6,781 nt of DNA from Flavobacteriales bacterium (GCA_003487525.1 DNDT01000285.1:1-6781), one strand, 5' to 3'. Shown: positions 1 through 5,944, numbered from the stretch's first letter. The notes: a model not told the origin generated them from the letters alone. Numbers and translations: made by a program.

Positions 1-5
1 GGTCA

Positions 6-22
6 GCCACGCGAAGCGTGGC
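6..22. repeat. Perfect GC-rich inverted repeat (REP-like hairpin)
   Basis: GCCACGC-GAA-GCGTGGC is a perfect 7-bp GC-rich stem with a 3-base loop. Together with the 102-126 hairpin it falls in a 229-base stretch (1-229) in which I see no convincing gene: the one frame open across it on the minus strand has a composition unlike a protein and ends inside this palindrome. Short GC-rich palindromes of this kind often belong to dispersed intergenic repeats, but copy number cannot be judged from one window. Confidence 0.5.
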
Positions 23-101
23 AACCCGCTAATTTGAGGGGAGTCGGGAAGATGGTAAGTCGGGGAGGATTGAGTTGTTTAGGTGCCGAGAAGAAATACC
101 T

Positions 102-126
102 TGGTCGTAGTTGTGAACTACGCCCA
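102..126. repeat. Hairpin-forming inverted repeat in the gene-free end region
   Basis: The plus strand reads CGTAGTT-GTG-AACTACG at 106-122, a perfect 7-bp stem with a 3-base loop, lengthened by three more pairs after one mismatch (102-104 with 124-126). It lies downstream of the lipoprotein gene, about 108 bases past its stop, and has no T-run in the minus direction, so it is not a standard terminator. It may be part of the same intergenic element as the hairpin at 6-22. Confidence 0.5.
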
Positions 127-229
127 GTTGAGTGTGAGTGGCAGTGTGGGTTCACGGTGTCTTTTTCTGTCAACTTACACTTATTTCCCAGACGAGCGCA
201 GTGATCGTATTTTGATGAATCCGCAGCCA

Positions 230-664
230 TCACTCATCCTTCCACAACAAACTCCACCAATCATCCTTGACCTTAATAAAATGAAAATCAACGGGTTTGC
301 TAACCGAAATGTTTTCACCCCTGTATATCGCCTGATAGACCATGGTCATCGTGTCATTGTGAAAGATCAGTTTCTGAACAATCTCGGGATCGGGGGCCTC
401 CAGGTTTTCGGGTATATAGGCCTTTCTTTGAGTCAATAAATACAAGGTATCGTCTTTCGGTATGTACGTACTTGGTGCCCACCATGCTTTTTCCGCCAGG
501 AAATATTCTGCCACGTTGTTCTCCAGAAATCTCATGCTGTCCGTTTCTCCATAAAACTCGTTGTACCAGAGTGTCCCTTCCAATTCATAAGGACTTTGAG
601 TCTCCCTGCAAGATTCAATGAGGGGAATCGCCAACAAGAAAAATAGATAGAGTCTTTTACTCAT
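230..664 (-). CDS. Small lipoprotein of unknown function
   Basis: A 144-residue protein that I do not recognise. The N-terminus (MSKRLYLFFLLAIPLIESC) is a lipoprotein signal with lipid cysteine C19, so the mature form of about 126 residues should be attached to an envelope membrane. The residues after the cysteine (RETQS) lack the K-E-E tail seen in the two copper-pair lipoproteins, so it may stay on the periplasmic side. The mature chain alternates short hydrophobic and polar stretches, as in a small beta-sheet fold (for example TLWYNEFYG at 31-39, DTLYLL at 72-77, MTMVYQAIYRG at 106-116), and has paired tryptophans at 61-62 and 136-137. The layout resembles lipocalin-like or DUF lipoproteins common in Bacteroidota, but no specific motif supports a function. 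It lies 170 bases downstream of the OmpA-type gene with its own possible promoter. Coding status rests on the intact frame and signal peptide. Confidence 0.78.
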   Translation of the reverse strand: MSKRLYLFFLLAIPLIESCRETQSPYELEGTLWYNEFYGETDSMRFLENNVAEYFLAEKAWWAPSTYIPKDDTLYLLTQRKAYIPENLEAPDPEIVQKLIFHNDTMTMVYQAIYRGENISVSKPVDFHFIKVKDDWWSLLWKDE

Positions 665-696
665 GTCTTTTGAACAATATTAAATCGTGCCTGGAA

Positions 697-725
697 TAAA
701 GATAATCCATTTACTCATATTCAAG
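697..725 (-). promoter_or_regulatory. Candidate promoter for the small lipoprotein gene
   Basis: Within the 170-base spacer (665-834), the minus strand has CTTG (722-725), 17 bases, then TATCTTTA (697-704), a 7-of-8 match to TAnnTTTG once the two free positions are counted. It would give a leader of about 25-30 bases before the ATG at 664. It supports separate transcription of the lipoprotein gene, but it is a weak pattern match. Nothing else convincing was found in this spacer. Confidence 0.3.
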
Positions 726-834
726 ATTCCAAAAGGTCGGGGGAATCGGTCGATAGGTTCAAATGCCTGATTAACCACGTTTGCGAACAAGGGAATTGGT
801 AAAGTGGATCCATAATCCTTCCCTTTATCCCCTC

Positions 835-2097
835 CTATTTAAAAACCAAATCCACCCGCCGGTTTTTATCCCTTCCGGCTTTGGTGGCATTCTCCGAAAT
901 TGGTCTGGTTGCCCCGAATCCCCTGGCACTCATTCTGTCCACATCAAGACCGTTATCCATAAGGTACTGAGCCACCGAAAATGCCCTTCTGCCCGAAAGG
1001 TCATCGTTGTAATCAAAATCTCCAACGTTGTCCGTATGTCCTTCTATTCCAACCTGAATGTTTTCCTGCATCCGAAGCATCCGCGCTATTTGGTCCAGGA
1101 GTTTTTTATCCTGTTCCGACTTGATTTGATCGTCATCAAAATCAAACTGGATATACAGCCTGACTTTAACGGTCGAATCATCCTCGATAATTTCGACTGA
1201 CTGGTCGATCTGATCATTTTGAAGCTTGCCAATGATGTACTCCTGCCGTTTGGTTCGCTTTCGGTTCTTCGAGGTAAAGGAACCCTGTTCCAGAAAGACA
1301 GCCGAGTCGAAAAGATCGTCACCAACGTCCGAAATTGCAAAGGAAATCCGATACCGGTCAAATGGAATCACCGCGCTGCCGGCACTCATCAGGGTTGTAA
1401 ATCCGTCGTACTGATATGTCAGTGCCAGCTCACCCCTTCCCGGGTCATCTACCCATTTCATAATATTGTAAGGGTCCCAGTCGGCATTATCGATATACAG
1501 ATCCGCGTTTTTACGCGCATTGATATTGTCGACGTTCACCGTTTCCTTCTTATTACCAAAAACCGCCAGGTTCACGACCTTTCCCGATTCGATATGCTCA
1601 AGAAAAAACGCAAATATGTCGTTCACCTGTTTGTTGACATACTCGGGATATTCTTCCGACGCAAAAATAAAATTGAACGAAATACTGTCGGACACAGGGG
1701 TAAAATCAAACGATAGAATGGCTGCATCAAAGGTTTCTCCCGTAGCGATTCGTTCCAGTTGATCATTTCCGGGTACATGCATTGAATAGCCTGTGTTGTT
1801 CGCATTATTCGGACCAAGCGCGTCCTCGACCCTCCCTGTTGAGAGAATGATTCCCTTTTTCAACAAATAGTACATTGATTTGTTTTCAAACGCACCTACC
1901 GACAGTGGATGACCTGTAAACGCAACATTGGTGACACTTAAATTTTCGCTTCCATCCAACAGAATTTTTCTTACCAGAAAATCGGGGCTGACATCCGAAC
2001 TGATGGTCATCATCTGCTGTGCGCTCAGATTTGACGTGAGCCCCAACAAAAAAACAATAACAAGCAAGTTTAAAAATCTGAAAGAAGACAAGGTCAA
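835..2097 (-). CDS. Choice-of-anchor L domain / OmpA C-terminal domain envelope protein
   Basis: A 420-residue exported protein. The start is a TTG at 2095-2097 that overlaps the upstream TGA (TTGA); the first internal ATGs (residues 29-30) would remove the signal peptide (1-26, ending SNLSA), so TTG is preferred. AGG lies 9 bases upstream as a weak ribosome site. Residues about 32-275 match the choice-of-anchor L domain: FNFIFASEEYPEYV (141-154), NDIFAFFL (159-166), VNVDNIN (187-193), YDGFTT (230-235) and ISDVGDDLFDSAVFLE (255-270). A basic linker (KNRKRTKR, 277-284) leads to an OmpA domain at about 311-420, with GHTDNVG (353-359) and LSGRRAFSV (367-375). D356 and R371 are placed 15 residues apart like the diaminopimelate-binding pair of OmpA. 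It therefore probably tethers an extracytoplasmic domain to peptidoglycan. No beta-barrel segment is present. The partner of the anchor L domain is unknown. Confidence 0.92.
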   Translation of the reverse strand: MTLSSFRFLNLLVIVFLLGLTSNLSAQQMMTISSDVSPDFLVRKILLDGSENLSVTNVAFTGHPLSVGAFENKSMYYLLKKGIILSTGRVEDALGPNNANNTGYSMHVPGNDQLERIATGETFDAAILSFDFTPVSDSISFNFIFASEEYPEYVNKQVNDIFAFFLEHIESGKVVNLAVFGNKKETVNVDNINARKNADLYIDNADWDPYNIMKWVDDPGRGELALTYQYDGFTTLMSAGSAVIPFDRYRISFAISDVGDDLFDSAVFLEQGSFTSKNRKRTKRQEYIIGKLQNDQIDQSVEIIEDDSTVKVRLYIQFDFDDDQIKSEQDKKLLDQIARMLRMQENIQVGIEGHTDNVGDFDYNDDLSGRRAFSVAQYLMDNGLDVDRMSARGFGATRPISENATKAGRDKNRRVDLVFK

Positions 2098-2570
2098 TAC
2101 GAAATACCTAATTTTTTATAAACGATGCCCAGAAGCCAGGCAGGTCCGATAAGAAGAAACTTCAGGTCCTCAAAAAAAGAAGGTTTTTCCCCTTCAATTT
2201 TATGTCCGATAAACTGACCGATCCAGGCAATCACAAATATTGCCAAACAAATTGAAAAAACATCGACTTCCATGGTCCGCATCACTGAAATGACCTTTAA
2301 GATAACAATGGAAAATACTGCCATACCCAAGGTGATGGACTTGGACAATCGGGATAAAAAAACCAACGCAAAGAGAATCAGCAGTGTTCCGGCATGCATC
2401 TGTTGTTCCAGAGATATTGGCAATATGTCACTGCCAAGGTTGAAGGACAGGCCTGAAAGAAGACCGATAAGGCTGAAGAAGATGGCAGGAACACAAAACC
2501 AATGAATCAGTTTATTAATCGGATTCTGGTGATTTTCCGCGTATTTATCAAACCAAATCTGGATGCTCAT
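2094..2570 (-). CDS. Mpo1-like (DUF962) membrane 2-hydroxy fatty acid dioxygenase family protein
   Basis: A 158-residue integral membrane protein. The N-terminus has the DUF962 signature: W6-F-x-x-Y10 ... H14-x-NP-x-N-x-LIH23-x-x-x-VP. Hydrophobic segments follow at about 27-45, 60-75, 80-97 and 105-121, and the C-terminal block IGHKIEGEKPSFFEDLKF (121-138) with GPAWLL at 142-147 is also typical. H14, H23, H59 and H123 are candidate Fe(II) ligands. Yeast Mpo1, the characterised member, is an Fe(II)-dependent dioxygenase that shortens 2-hydroxy fatty acids by one carbon in phytosphingosine breakdown; bacterial members are mostly untested. Members of Bacteroidota can make sphingolipids and hydroxylated fatty acids, so a similar substrate is possible here. 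Both ends overlap neighbours by 4 bases (ATGA with the peptidase, TTGA with the OmpA gene). Family assignment is strong; the reaction here is inferred. Confidence 0.88.
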   Translation of the reverse strand: MSIQIWFDKYAENHQNPINKLIHWFCVPAIFFSLIGLLSGLSFNLGSDILPISLEQQMHAGTLLILFALVFLSRLSKSITLGMAVFSIVILKVISVMRTMEVDVFSICLAIFVIAWIGQFIGHKIEGEKPSFFEDLKFLLIGPAWLLGIVYKKLGISY

Positions 2571-3943
2571 TCTATCCCGTATTTGTCTATTAAGTATACC
2601 AAACTGGCCATGGATCCACAGCCCAGTTCCAATTCACGTTTGTTCACAGCCTCAAAAACATCGACCATGGTGTGATGATAATCGAAGTATCGCTGAGAAT
2701 CCGGAATCAGGCCAAAGAGCGCGGTTCCATTCTTTTTTAACGGACCGATGTCGGTGCCGGCATACGATTGTTTGAAGTAGTGCAGGTTGTATGGTGTGAA
2801 CAAGGGACTCCAGGAACTTAATCTCGAATAGGCCTTCTGTGCCTTTCCATCCAGACCATCGACGTGGAATCCCCTCGGTGTGAAACCGCCGGCATCAGAC
2901 TCAACGGCAGCTATGTGTTTTTCACCCTTTTCTTCCGCAACCCTGGCATAGGTTACTCCTCCTCCGACACCGTTCTCTTCGTTCATAAACAGCACACACC
3001 TGATGGTATGCCTTGGTTTATATCCAATTTGTCTGAACAAATTCAGTACTTCCATTGCGTGAACCACTCCCGCTCCGTCGTCATGGGCCCCTTCACCCAC
3101 ATCCCAGCTGTCCAGATGTGCACCAACAACAATGATTTCATCGGGGAAAGTACTTCCCCTGATTTCCCCCATTACATTATTCGTCTCAACCGTTCCCAGA
3201 TTCTTGCAGTAAGAGTAAAGTTCTATTTCAAGTGACTTTTCACTTTGCAGTTTTTCATGCAGAAAATCAGCGTCGGCAGTACTTATTGCCAGTCCGGGGA
3301 TACGTTTTACCCCGTCTTCGTAATTCATGTTACCGGTATGGGCGTTGTGATCGTTTGCCAGGGTCATGGAACGAACCAGTGCTGCAACTGCCCCGTATTT
3401 TGCCGCTTCGGATGCCCCTTTCGAACGTTGATCCACACTTTGTCCGTATGACTCGAACGTATTCACATTTTTGGGATTCATCGGTCGATTATAAAAGACA
3501 ATTTTGCCTTCCACTTTTTTACCACGTGATTTAAGGTCATCCCAGCTGTCAATTTCGATCACCTTCGCCCTAATTCCTTTATCCCCTGTTCCAACCGAAC
3601 TTCCAAGAGACAACAACTGAATGGCTTTTTCTTCATTTTCCAGCACTATTTTACCATAGTCTCCATATCCCCTGACCCAATGATTTGTGGTAAAAGGCTG
3701 AAGAAGGACATTTTCGCATCCAATTTCCTTCAATTTCTTTTCAGACCATAACACAGCGAGTGTGTCACCGTGACTTCCCGTCAGGCGATTCCCGACATTC
3801 TTGCATAAATCCCGCAGGTTTTCATAGGCATGTCCTTCATTTAATGCTGCGTCAAAAATTTTTCGAATCACCAGATCATCCTCTCCCGGCACAGAAAATC
3901 CGAGAACCAACAGACTTGCTATGATTGTTTTTTTTATCCCCAT
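2567..3943 (-). CDS. M28 family zinc metallopeptidase, carboxypeptidase Q-like, with PA domain
   Basis: A 458-residue exported peptidase. I start it at the ATG at 3943; an in-frame TTG two codons upstream is less likely. A Lys-Lys hydrophobic N-terminus (residues 4-20) suggests a signal peptide. A protease-associated (PA) domain spans roughly 115-230. The C-terminal M28 catalytic domain carries the full two-zinc set: H276 (GAHLDSW), D288 (AHDDGAG), E322 catalytic base and E323 ligand (MNEENG), D350 (ESDAGG) and H424 (YHHT). Intact PA and catalytic parts, spacing and length match the carboxypeptidase Q (plasma glutamate carboxypeptidase) subgroup, which cleaves dipeptides or short peptides. 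Exact specificity cannot be read from the sequence. Expected location is the periplasm or outside the cell. Its TGA overlaps the next gene's ATG by 4 bases (ATGA), so it leads a translationally coupled three-gene unit. Confidence 0.93.
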   Translation of the reverse strand: MGIKKTIIASLLVLGFSVPGEDDLVIRKIFDAALNEGHAYENLRDLCKNVGNRLTGSHGDTLAVLWSEKKLKEIGCENVLLQPFTTNHWVRGYGDYGKIVLENEEKAIQLLSLGSSVGTGDKGIRAKVIEIDSWDDLKSRGKKVEGKIVFYNRPMNPKNVNTFESYGQSVDQRSKGASEAAKYGAVAALVRSMTLANDHNAHTGNMNYEDGVKRIPGLAISTADADFLHEKLQSEKSLEIELYSYCKNLGTVETNNVMGEIRGSTFPDEIIVVGAHLDSWDVGEGAHDDGAGVVHAMEVLNLFRQIGYKPRHTIRCVLFMNEENGVGGGVTYARVAEEKGEKHIAAVESDAGGFTPRGFHVDGLDGKAQKAYSRLSSWSPLFTPYNLHYFKQSYAGTDIGPLKKNGTALFGLIPDSQRYFDYHHTMVDVFEAVNKRELELGCGSMASLVYLIDKYGIE

Positions 3944-3965
3944 TTTCAAAAGAAAAAGATAGCCG

Positions 3966-3990
3966 GGAAAACCGTCATGGACGATTTTCC
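3966..3990 (-). terminator. Strong hairpin: terminator of the cytochrome unit or leader structure of the peptidase unit
   Basis: In minus-strand RNA, GGAAAAUCGUC and GACGGUUUUCC form an 11-bp stem closed by a 3-base loop (CAU), with one U-G wobble. On the plus strand that wobble would be a C-A mismatch, so the structure favours the minus transcript. Eight bases further on is a T-rich run (TTTTTCTTTT, 3948-3957), which could complete an intrinsic terminator for the MbnP/cytochrome unit. The gap between stem and T-run is longer than usual, and the ATG of the peptidase is only about 22 bases from the stem, so a leader role in translation or attenuation is also possible. Confidence 0.45.
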
Positions 3991-4024
3991 GACAATAGTT
4001 TAAAACACTATCCCGAAAATAGCT

Positions 4025-4056
4025 AAAATCTACCTAGCGTCCGAATCCTGAGCCAA
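4025..4056 (-). promoter_or_regulatory. Candidate promoter for the M28 peptidase unit
   Basis: Just after the cytochrome stop codon the minus strand shows TTG (4054-4056), 21 bases, then TAGATTTT (4025-4032), close to the Bacteroidota TTG / TAnnTTTG pattern. The predicted start of transcription, near 4019, would leave an untranslated leader of about 75 bases that contains the hairpin at 3966-3990. The spacing equals that of one of the boxes proposed upstream of the MbnP gene. Pattern match only. Confidence 0.35.
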
Positions 4057-4060
4057 TAGA

Positions 4061-5122
4061 TTAAAACGGACTCGAAAATTCCGGATTTGTTGTGTACGAA
4101 GTATCTGTCAGCGTTTTAAGAAATGCAACGATCGCAGCTTTTTCCATTGGCGACAATTGCAATCCATACTCCTTGCCCGGTTTTAACATGATCGCATCAA
4201 GTGTGGGACTGTGTCTGACACCGGAATTATAGTGCTCCACTACTTCTTCAAGGGTTTCAAACCTTCCGTCATGCATGTAAGGGGCAGTCAGTGCAACGTT
4301 TCTCAATGTTGGAGACTTGAACAAGCCGTAGTCATTTACATTGCCTGTCACGTTGAATCTTCCGGCATTTATACCTTCAAATGTCGAGTCAAGTCCGTTG
4401 TTGTGGAAATCATGATCTGACAGAAGCGGGAAAGAATGACAATGAAAGCAATCTCCCCTTTCGGTGTTGAAAATCAGGTATCCCATTTCTTCAAGTGGTG
4501 TTAACTCCGCTTTCCCGTCCCAAAACAAATCAAACTTGGAATTGTATGAATTTAACGATCTGAAGTGCTGAGCGATGGCATATGCCATGTCCTTTTCATC
4601 AAAATCTGTTTTTCCGAACGCTTTGTAAAACATCGATTTATAGGTAGAATCAGCCCTGAAAAGCGAAACATCCGCTTTGAAAAATTCCGCGACTTCGAAT
4701 TCGGCTATATCCTCAAGTTCTCCCTGAACCAGTCCATCCCAAAGAAAATTCTTGGTGTAATTCAGGTTTATGTGCGCCATAACCTGAAATCCTGTTCCAT
4801 AAGGCGTTGACTTGGAAAAACTGCCTTTCTGGGTATGGCATGAAGAGCAAGAATTACCTTCCAACGGCCCCCCTTGCGAAAGCATCGGGTCGTAATAAAG
4901 TCTTTTACCCAGAGCGACACCTTCGACCGTAGTCGGGTTGTTTTTCGGCACCTGAAACAGTGGGAAATAATCGGGTATGTTAAATTCATAGGGCGTTGTC
5001 TGATACGCAGGTGTTACAGGTGTCGGCGTAGGATCTTCTTCCTTTGTGCAGGACACCCAGGACAACATGATTAAAACGAGCAACAGCGCTTCGATCGAAG
5101 CATATATTCTTTTAGCTTTCAT
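4061..5122 (-). CDS. MauG/MbnH-like diheme cytochrome c peroxidase family lipoprotein
   Basis: A 353-residue lipoprotein with a hydrophobic signal (residues 10-24) and lipid cysteine C25, then TKEEDPTPTPV, nearly the same linker as its upstream neighbour. Two c-type haem sites are plain: C92-S-S-C95-H96 and C225-F-H-C228-H229. W128 in NFLWDG corresponds by spacing to the Trp that lies between the haems in bacterial diheme peroxidases, and PYMHDGRFETLEEVVEHYN at 281-299 is the family's C-terminal signature. M283 in that motif is a likely distal ligand of one haem, whereas MauG uses Tyr. The family includes hydrogen peroxide reductases and enzymes such as MauG and MbnH that oxidise Trp residues of a partner protein. 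Adjacency to the MbnP-family gene favours the MbnH-type role, oxidising MbnP tryptophan. A plain cytochrome c peroxidase is the alternative. The ATG is 5 bases after the preceding stop. Confidence 0.92.
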   Translation of the reverse strand: MKAKRIYASIEALLLVLIMLSWVSCTKEEDPTPTPVTPAYQTTPYEFNIPDYFPLFQVPKNNPTTVEGVALGKRLYYDPMLSQGGPLEGNSCSSCHTQKGSFSKSTPYGTGFQVMAHINLNYTKNFLWDGLVQGELEDIAEFEVAEFFKADVSLFRADSTYKSMFYKAFGKTDFDEKDMAYAIAQHFRSLNSYNSKFDLFWDGKAELTPLEEMGYLIFNTERGDCFHCHSFPLLSDHDFHNNGLDSTFEGINAGRFNVTGNVNDYGLFKSPTLRNVALTAPYMHDGRFETLEEVVEHYNSGVRHSPTLDAIMLKPGKEYGLQLSPMEKAAIVAFLKTLTDTSYTTNPEFSSPF

Positions 5123-5127
5123 AACTT

Positions 5128-5877
5128 TTATTGTTTAACAGACAAGCAGTTTCTACCGTTTTCACTGACCAGCAACATTAGCGAATCAACAGCCATGGTA
5201 TAGTTTCCCTGAACATTAAAATCGTAGTAATGCGGATTGTCAAACCATTGATTCATATCCATTACCAGGTCCAGACTCTTGCTTGTGGCCGATACGGCGA
5301 TACTTATGTCTTTTATCGTGTTTGGAGCCTGATTCCCGTTTTTTCCCAAATGCACGGTAAATCCTTTCCACTCCAGGTTTTCATCCTGGTAATTCCCCTC
5401 AAATTTCATAAAATGATATCCTCCGCCTATTGGATCCGGCCAGGCCATGTTCATGTTATCAACAGTCTGGGGAAGATAGCCGGTGTAATTGATTGCCTCG
5501 GGAATTCCGATCATGCATGAAATTCCCTGATACGTTCCGATCGGAACATTCAGCAATACCGTTCGTGTTCCAATATTATCATCTTGAGGGTCAATGAGTT
5601 TTGGCTCTGACTGTACCGTCAACCATTGACCGGTCTGGTTCTTCAGTTTAAAATCGGATATGAAGTACTCCAGGTGCCTCACTTCGTATGGGTTATTGGC
5701 CGGTGTTTGATAGATGCGCTGATTAAAAACCATGGGCTCACCGGAAACTACATGAGATAAGTTAATCGTAAAATACGGAATGGTCGCAACCGTTGGTGTT
5801 GGATCATCTTCTTCTTTGGTACATCCTATCTGAAAAATAAAAGAAGGCAGGAGTAATAATAGTGCGTACTTTTTCAT
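5128..5877 (-). CDS. MbnP-family copper-binding lipoprotein
   Basis: A 249-residue lipoprotein. A short signal peptide ends in a lipobox (QIGC, lipid cysteine C19), followed by TKEEDDPTPT, an acidic start and a flexible Pro/Thr linker. Residues 33-240 match the MbnP family: the ISDFKLKN strand near 73-80, the AWPDP...GGGYHFMKFEG block at 145-161 and the GFTVHLGKNG block at 172-181. Possible copper-site or modification residues are W146, H155, W170, H176, W211 and H216. In characterised methanotroph MbnP, a partner diheme enzyme oxidises one Trp to kynurenine and this builds the copper site; W146 is my best guess for the equivalent, unaligned. The diheme cytochrome gene follows after only 5 bases, which strongly supports that partnership. 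The role is probably copper binding or acquisition at the cell envelope. No methanobactin precursor is visible nearby. The family call is confident; copper binding here is inferred. Confidence 0.88.
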   Translation of the reverse strand: MKKYALLLLLPSFIFQIGCTKEEDDPTPTVATIPYFTINLSHVVSGEPMVFNQRIYQTPANNPYEVRHLEYFISDFKLKNQTGQWLTVQSEPKLIDPQDDNIGTRTVLLNVPIGTYQGISCMIGIPEAINYTGYLPQTVDNMNMAWPDPIGGGYHFMKFEGNYQDENLEWKGFTVHLGKNGNQAPNTIKDISIAVSATSKSLDLVMDMNQWFDNPHYYDFNVQGNYTMAVDSLMLLVSENGRNCLSVKQ

Positions 5878-5895
5878 GACCAGTTTAATTTAGGT

Positions 5896-5941
5896 TAAAG
5901 CTACTCCTGAAAAATTAAAATAATTATGACATTTGTCACAA
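5896..5941 (-). promoter_or_regulatory. Candidate Bacteroidota promoter for the MbnP/cytochrome pair
   Basis: Two overlapping possibilities are visible. TTG (5939-5941) followed after 21 bases by TAATTTTT (5910-5917) fits the TTG / TAnnTTTG pattern of the Bacteroidota primary sigma factor. TAGCTTTA (5896-5903) is a second possible -7 box with no good -33 partner, which would suit an activator-dependent promoter served by the adjoining palindrome. The last base of each box differs from the consensus G. AGGAG occurs at 5904-5908 but is too far from the ATG at 5877 to be its ribosome binding site. Confidence 0.35.
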
Positions 5942-5944
5942 TTA
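5921..5944. promoter_or_regulatory. 24-bp palindromic operator, Crp/Fnr-family type, upstream of mbnP-like gene
   Basis: On the minus strand the site reads TAATTGTGAC-AAAT-GTCATAATTA. The two 10-base arms are complementary at 9 of 10 positions. The core TTGTGAC-N4-GTCATAA resembles the binding sites of Crp/Fnr regulators (TGTGA-N6-TCACA for Crp; TTGTGA-type half sites for HcpR-like nitric oxide or redox regulators). It lies 44 bases before the MbnP-family start codon, in a 103-base spacer with no gene. If the TAGCTTTA box at 5896-5903 is the -7 element, the site centre is about 40 bases before transcription start, the usual place for a class II activator. The symmetry is seen directly; the regulator family is inferred. 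Confidence 0.6.

Noticed and set aside
3..233. Minus-strand open frame of 76 codons at the window start
   Set aside because: No signal, domain or plausible composition; its end runs through the 6-22 palindrome and its start overlaps the lipoprotein stop. More likely non-coding repeat sequence.
83..439. Plus-strand open frame of 118 codons
   Set aside because: Its second half is antisense to the lipoprotein gene, which has a clear signal peptide; no recognisable protein features.
781..834. AAGGGAA/TTCCCTT inverted repeat after the OmpA-type gene as a terminator
   Set aside because: Seven-base arms with a loop of about 23 bases and no T-run; too weak to call.
1219..1716. Plus-strand open frame of 165 codons
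   Set aside because: Lies wholly antisense to the choice-of-anchor L/OmpA gene, whose domains are unmistakable; a shadow frame.
3944..3949. TTG start two codons upstream for the M28 peptidase
   Set aside because: An ATG follows two codons later with the same signal peptide core; TTG has no better ribosome site.
4061..5877. Full methanobactin operon
   Set aside because: Only MbnP- and MbnH-like genes are present; no precursor peptide, MbnB/MbnC pair or transporter gene is visible in the flanks.
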